From Pseudomonas sp. R28(2017) (GTDB lineage Bacteria; Pseudomonadota; Gammaproteobacteria; Pseudomonadales; Pseudomonadaceae), in assembly GCF_002112505.1 (NCBI RefSeq), contig NZ_NEHW01000018.1, forward strand, positions 51,329-115,328: a stretch of 64,000 nt of DNA, read 5' to 3'. The notes below the pieces were generated by a model. The model saw only the letters and a list, made by a program, of their open reading frames with translations, was not told the origin of the DNA and made no database searches. Position 1 is the first letter of the stretch; each line of letters begins with the position of its first letter. Below, one piece after another: positions 61,147-64,000 of the stretch. Both the position numbers and the translations under genes were made by a program.

Positions 61147-61503
61147 TTAGTAGTCGACCTGGAGCAGGTCCCAGCCAAGCGCACGATTGATTGCTATTTT
61201 GAATACGTTCGCCATGGCGTCGAGTATGGCGTCGGCAAGTTGCAGGGTGATAATTGCAACAGTCCGCAAATGCATGCGGGCGACTATTTTCTGATCCTGC
61301 AATAACGCGTGGGCGCCTGCTGCATCCAAATTGCCGTTGACCAGTTGGCGTTGCACAAACAATGCATCGCTGGCCATCCGCTGGCCAAGACTCACTATCG
61401 TGGATTGGACCGCCGGCCAGTCTGCCTGGATAACCGCCTTCACTGCCTTGATCGCGTCTGCCGTGACAACATCAAAATCAACACCGTTGATAATAGTGCT
61501 CAT
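61147..61503 (-). CDS. Unrecognised 118-aa protein
   Basis: The middle gene of a three-gene set. Soluble, mostly helical and hydrophobic-patterned (IINGVDFDVVTADAIKAVKAV, LRTVAIITLQLADAILDAM). No signal peptide or known motif. Its ATG overlaps the lipoprotein stop by one base (TGATG), showing translational coupling. Confidence 0.72.
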   Translation of the reverse strand: MSTIINGVDFDVVTADAIKAVKAVIQADWPAVQSTIVSLGQRMASDALFVQRQLVNGNLDAAGAHALLQDQKIVARMHLRTVAIITLQLADAILDAMANVFKIAINRALGWDLLQVDY

Positions 61504-62108
61504 CACAATTCCCCCGCCGGATGTTGTTTGCTCGCCTCGGCAGACTGTATGGCAAGCATGCCGCCGAATAGTATCTGTTGCCGGGTTTGCCACGTGAGCG
61601 CAGGCAGAATTTGCTCACGGCTGCGAGCGTGGTCGTTTTGCCACTTGCTGACCAGGCACTGGAGGTCGATATAGTTGCGGGTGGTCAGGTCGGCATCCGG
61701 AAAGTCGTGCTGCAGTTTGTCGCATTCGGTACTGAGCTTGCGGCTGAGCAGGCGCTCGGCCTTGGCATGTATCTGCATGCCAGTGGCGCTGATCTGTCGA
61801 CTGTTGGCCAGCGAGCGCAGGATGAGTGCGTTGCTTTCGATCAACAATGAATCGTAATCAGCCTGGAAATGACTGTAGTGCCCTGGGTGTTGCCTGGCTT
61901 GTTCGGTGGGCATCACGGCCAGTTGCGGCACGTTCACTGGGCTCGCGCGCTCCCCCTTGAGCAGTAGCGTGGCTGCCTGCTTGTAGAATTGCTCGGTGCT
62001 TTGGTAGAGCTGTGCATCGTGGGGTTGAACCAGCTTTATTGCGCAGCCGGATATCAGGGTTGTACCCAGCAATAATGAGGTTGTCAGGGTTTTCATCAAT
62101 AGTTTCAT
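61503..62108 (-). CDS. Lipoprotein, first gene of an uncharacterised operon
   Basis: A 201-aa lipoprotein. Lipobox ISGC is at residues 19-22 after a hydrophobic signal (LTTSLLLGTTL). The mature part is helical with two Cys (STECDKL, DLQCLVSKW). Not recognised. An ATG four codons later is an alternative start. AGGAG lies directly before the first ATG. Upstream is an AT-rich promoter region with a palindrome at 62294. Confidence 0.8.
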   Translation of the reverse strand: MKLLMKTLTTSLLLGTTLISGCAIKLVQPHDAQLYQSTEQFYKQAATLLLKGERASPVNVPQLAVMPTEQARQHPGHYSHFQADYDSLLIESNALILRSLANSRQISATGMQIHAKAERLLSRKLSTECDKLQHDFPDADLTTRNYIDLQCLVSKWQNDHARSREQILPALTWQTRQQILFGGMLAIQSAEASKQHPAGEL

Positions 62109-62293
62109 TCTCCTGTTCGCTAGGCTGTTGCCGTTCGGGCGCTAGTTGACGAGGCAGCCGATGGCGATTGTGGGAATAGGCCGTAGGAAGCTGTCGTCAA
62201 GTTTGCAGGCAGGAGAATATATGAAAGTGATATTTCAAATTACAGCGTGAAATGGTTACAAGAAATTTGAGTTTTAGCGGTTTTGCGAATTGT

Positions 62294-62310
62294 CTTACAT
62301 ATATTGTAAG
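62294..62310. promoter_or_regulatory. Palindrome upstream of the lipoprotein operon
   Basis: CTTACATATATTGTAAG has 6-bp arms and a TATAT centre, about 190 bp upstream of the lipoprotein ATG in an AT-rich 316-bp gap (62109-62424) that holds no gene. It could be an operator, or a hairpin of the next gene's 3' end. Confidence 0.4.
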
Positions 62311-62424
62311 TGCCGATAAATTCCGGTGCGGCAGGAACATTATTCGCAAGTCATTGGCAGAACATACTACTTGATTCTTGAGTAATGGCTGCTGGCGCAC
62401 CGGGCGTGCCGCCAGCGTATTCGA

Positions 62425-62781
62425 TCAAGCCTCGGGCGGGCTTGGCATGTCGCTGATCCACACCAATGGCCGTGTCGGCTCGTCGCTGCTCATGCGGGCG
62501 AATGTATCGGATTCGAGCATGGTCTTGACCTGCTTGCCGAGCGCTAGCAGGCGCTCGGCAAAGCCCGGGCCGATTACGCCGCTGTCTTCCAGCGACAGGC
62601 CGCTCTGGCGGTGCTGGATGGCCAGGTGGTAGTGGCCGGCGTTGTCGCCGCTGGCGGCGAGAATCACCGTGTAGCGAGGGCCCAGCACGCTACTGAGGCG
62701 CTGCTGCACCAGGTCTGGCAGCGAGACCGGGCTGTCGTCGTGCAATGCCGAAGCCAGGGTGGTGGGGGCGAAGGGAGGCAT
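62425..62781 (-). CDS. Unrecognised 118-aa cytoplasmic protein
   Basis: A soluble 118-aa protein (LHDDSPVSLPDLVQQRLSSV, YHLAIQHRQSGLSLEDSG). No motif recognised. It lies 102 bp downstream of the BamA-type gene on the same strand. Start ATG 62781. Confidence 0.65.
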   Translation of the reverse strand: MPPFAPTTLASALHDDSPVSLPDLVQQRLSSVLGPRYTVILAASGDNAGHYHLAIQHRQSGLSLEDSGVIGPGFAERLLALGKQVKTMLESDTFARMSSDEPTRPLVWISDMPSPPEA

Positions 62782-62883
62782 GGGGTTACCTGCAAGGCAT
62801 GTTCATATAGGTCTCAGCTTAGGCAAGGTGACTGTCAACTTGGGTTAAGCGAGGGTAAAAACCGGTAATTTGTGCGCCGTGAC

Positions 62884-64000
62884 TCAGAAGGTCTGCCCCA
62901 GGGAGAACTGGAAGATCTGCGTCTCGGCGTTGTCCGGTTTCTTCAGTGGCGCCGCCAGGCTGAAACTCAGTGGCCCCATCGGGCTGTACCAGGTCACCCC
63001 GACACCCAGCGACACCGCCAGCTGGTTCAGGTCGACGTTGCCGCAGCCCTGGGTGGTGGACAGGTAGCACGTGTCGGCATAGACGTTGCCGGCGTCGACG
63101 AACACCGAGCTGCGCAGCTGGCTCTGGTTCTTGATGAACGGCAGCGGGAAGAGGTACTCGGCGCCGCCGGTGACCAGGATGTTGCCGCCGAGCACGTCGG
63201 TGTCGCGGTCGGAGTAATAGGCCTGGCCGGCGCCCGCGTAGGTACCGGTGGCCGGGGTGCTGCGCGGGCCGAGGGTGCCGTCCTTGAAACCGCGTACCGA
63301 GCCCTGGCCGCCGGCGGTGTAGCTTTCGTAGAAGGGCAGGCCGTCGGTGGAGCCGTAACCGTTGCCGTAGCCCAGCGTGGTGTGCAGGCGCAGCGTGGTG
63401 TCCTTGCTCAAGGGCAGGAAGGTCTGGCCGTTGTAGTCGAGTTTGTAGAACGACAGGTCGCTGCCCGGGGTGGTGGCCATCAGGGTCAGGGCCTGGGAAT
63501 GGCCGCGGGTGGCCAGTACGCCTTTGTTCAGGGTCGACTCGGACCAGCCGATCGAGGCCTTGAGGTTGTTGAAGCTCTTGCCTTCGCGCTGGATGAAGTC
63601 GTAGATCTCGTCGGCGCTGTAGGTACCCGGGCTGATGTCGTCGTGCTGCAGGGTCAGGCCGTAGGTCAGGCGCGAGGTCTCGTTGATCGGGTAGCCGAAG
63701 TTGACGCCTGCGCCGTAGCTGTTGATGGCGTAGTAGGACACCCCGTCATCGTAGTAGTCGCTGTAGTCGGTGCTGCTGTAGAACAGGTTGTAACCCAGGC
63801 TCACGCCGTCTTCGGTGAAGTAGGGGTCAACGAAACCGAAGTTGTATTTGGTCTGGTATTCCGAACGGGTCAGGCCGATGGACACCTTGTTGCCGGTACC
63901 CAGGAAGTTGCTCTGGCTGATCGAACCGCCGAGGATCAGGCCGGCGCTCTGGGCGAAGCCGACGCTGGCGGTGATCGAGCCGGAGGCCTGCTCTTCGACG
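62884..64000 (-). CDS. bamA: BamA-type outer-membrane barrel, 3' part (runs off the window)
   Basis: The last about 370 residues of a BamA/Omp85 barrel. It contains the conserved barrel motif SVRGFKDGTLGPRS (VRGF of the L6 loop), NFGFVDPYFTEDG, GVLATRGHSQALTL and the terminal FQFSLGQTF with the aromatic C-terminal signature. The closest match I recall is pseudomonad BamA. The known bamA locus continues into skp/lpxD; here the gene is followed by an unrelated 118-aa protein, so this is probably a second, paralogous copy. Confidence 0.88.
   Translation of the reverse strand, partial: VEEQASGSITASVGFAQSAGLILGGSISQSNFLGTGNKVSIGLTRSEYQTKYNFGFVDPYFTEDGVSLGYNLFYSSTDYSDYYDDGVSYYAINSYGAGVNFGYPINETSRLTYGLTLQHDDISPGTYSADEIYDFIQREGKSFNNLKASIGWSESTLNKGVLATRGHSQALTLMATTPGSDLSFYKLDYNGQTFLPLSKDTTLRLHTTLGYGNGYGSTDGLPFYESYTAGGQGSVRGFKDGTLGPRSTPATGTYAGAGQAYYSDRDTDVLGGNILVTGGAEYLFPLPFIKNQSQLRSSVFVDAGNVYADTCYLSTTQGCGNVDLNQLAVSLGVGVTWYSPMGPLSFSLAAPLKKPDNAETQIFQFSLGQTF

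Noticed and set aside
1..64000. Searched for tRNA, rRNA, integrase, transposase and toxin-antitoxin genes
   Set aside because: None could be recognised by eye. The orphan gene at 4006 is the only strong sign of transfer.

Overview
The window comes from the chromosome of a high-GC Pseudomonas, most likely of the P. putida group. Five intergenic sites carry the inverted REP pairs typical of those genomes (core GCGGGCNNGCCCGC followed by TCCCACAG). The protein families also fit: BaeSR-like plus RND efflux, DUF3077, DUF2986 and DUF1289 proteins, many LysR regulators, and a BamA-type porin. I see no rRNA, tRNA, CRISPR array, transposase or integrase. Genus and group are inferred from these features, not from a search.

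Layout, left to right. 1-5 kb: the start of an exported protein, an AEC transporter, a LysR gene divergent from sodC, a second LysR gene, and a low-GC 150-aa orphan gene lying between two copies of the 3' end of a START-domain gene. 5-10 kb: an AllE-type bicupin, an LLM flavin monooxygenase with a sulfonate-type binding protein (organosulfur scavenging), and an SMP-30-like propeller. 10-20 kb: a methyltransferase, a PAP2 phosphatase with a membrane-anchored histidine phosphatase, then a complete RND tripartite pump (MFP-RND-OMF) divergent from a sensor kinase and response regulator. 20-28 kb: an amine-catabolism locus with an MFS carrier, DUF3445 haem N-demethylase, PDR/VanB-type reductase, DmmA-like subunit, PatD-type aldehyde dehydrogenase, FCD-GntR regulator and a free-standing Cache-domain protein. 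28-40 kb: MFS carriers, an unusual chemoreceptor, small DUF proteins, an exporter, LysR regulators, and an SDR/PNPOx/DUF1330 set.

40-46.5 kb: a tightly coupled operon of three SPFH (HflK/HflC-like) membrane proteins and a His-rich P1B ATPase. It resembles the zinc-responsive hmtA locus of P. aeruginosa and is preceded by a Zur-like palindrome. 46.5-53.5 kb: a fused mannitol-1-phosphate phosphatase/dehydrogenase, a chemoreceptor, DUF3144, a PAS-GGDEF cyclase, an isochorismatase-like hydrolase and a membrane protein.

53.7-55.9 kb is the most striking locus: a three-gene MNIO (DUF692) RiPP system of the bufferin/HvfABC type. Its precursor carries six EGKCG motifs and, unusually, a C-terminal pair of canonical EF-hands. 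The rest holds TetR and LysR regulators, a Rieske oxygenase with a fused rubredoxin-rubredoxin reductase, an uncharacterised three-gene lipoprotein operon, and the 3' part of a BamA-type gene that lacks the usual skp neighbour.

Functional themes are metal homeostasis (HmtA/SPFH, bufferin, SodC), efflux and envelope remodelling, and scavenging of amine and sulfur compounds. Starts were chosen from ATG/GTG/TTG position, Shine-Dalgarno spacing and coupling to upstream stops.
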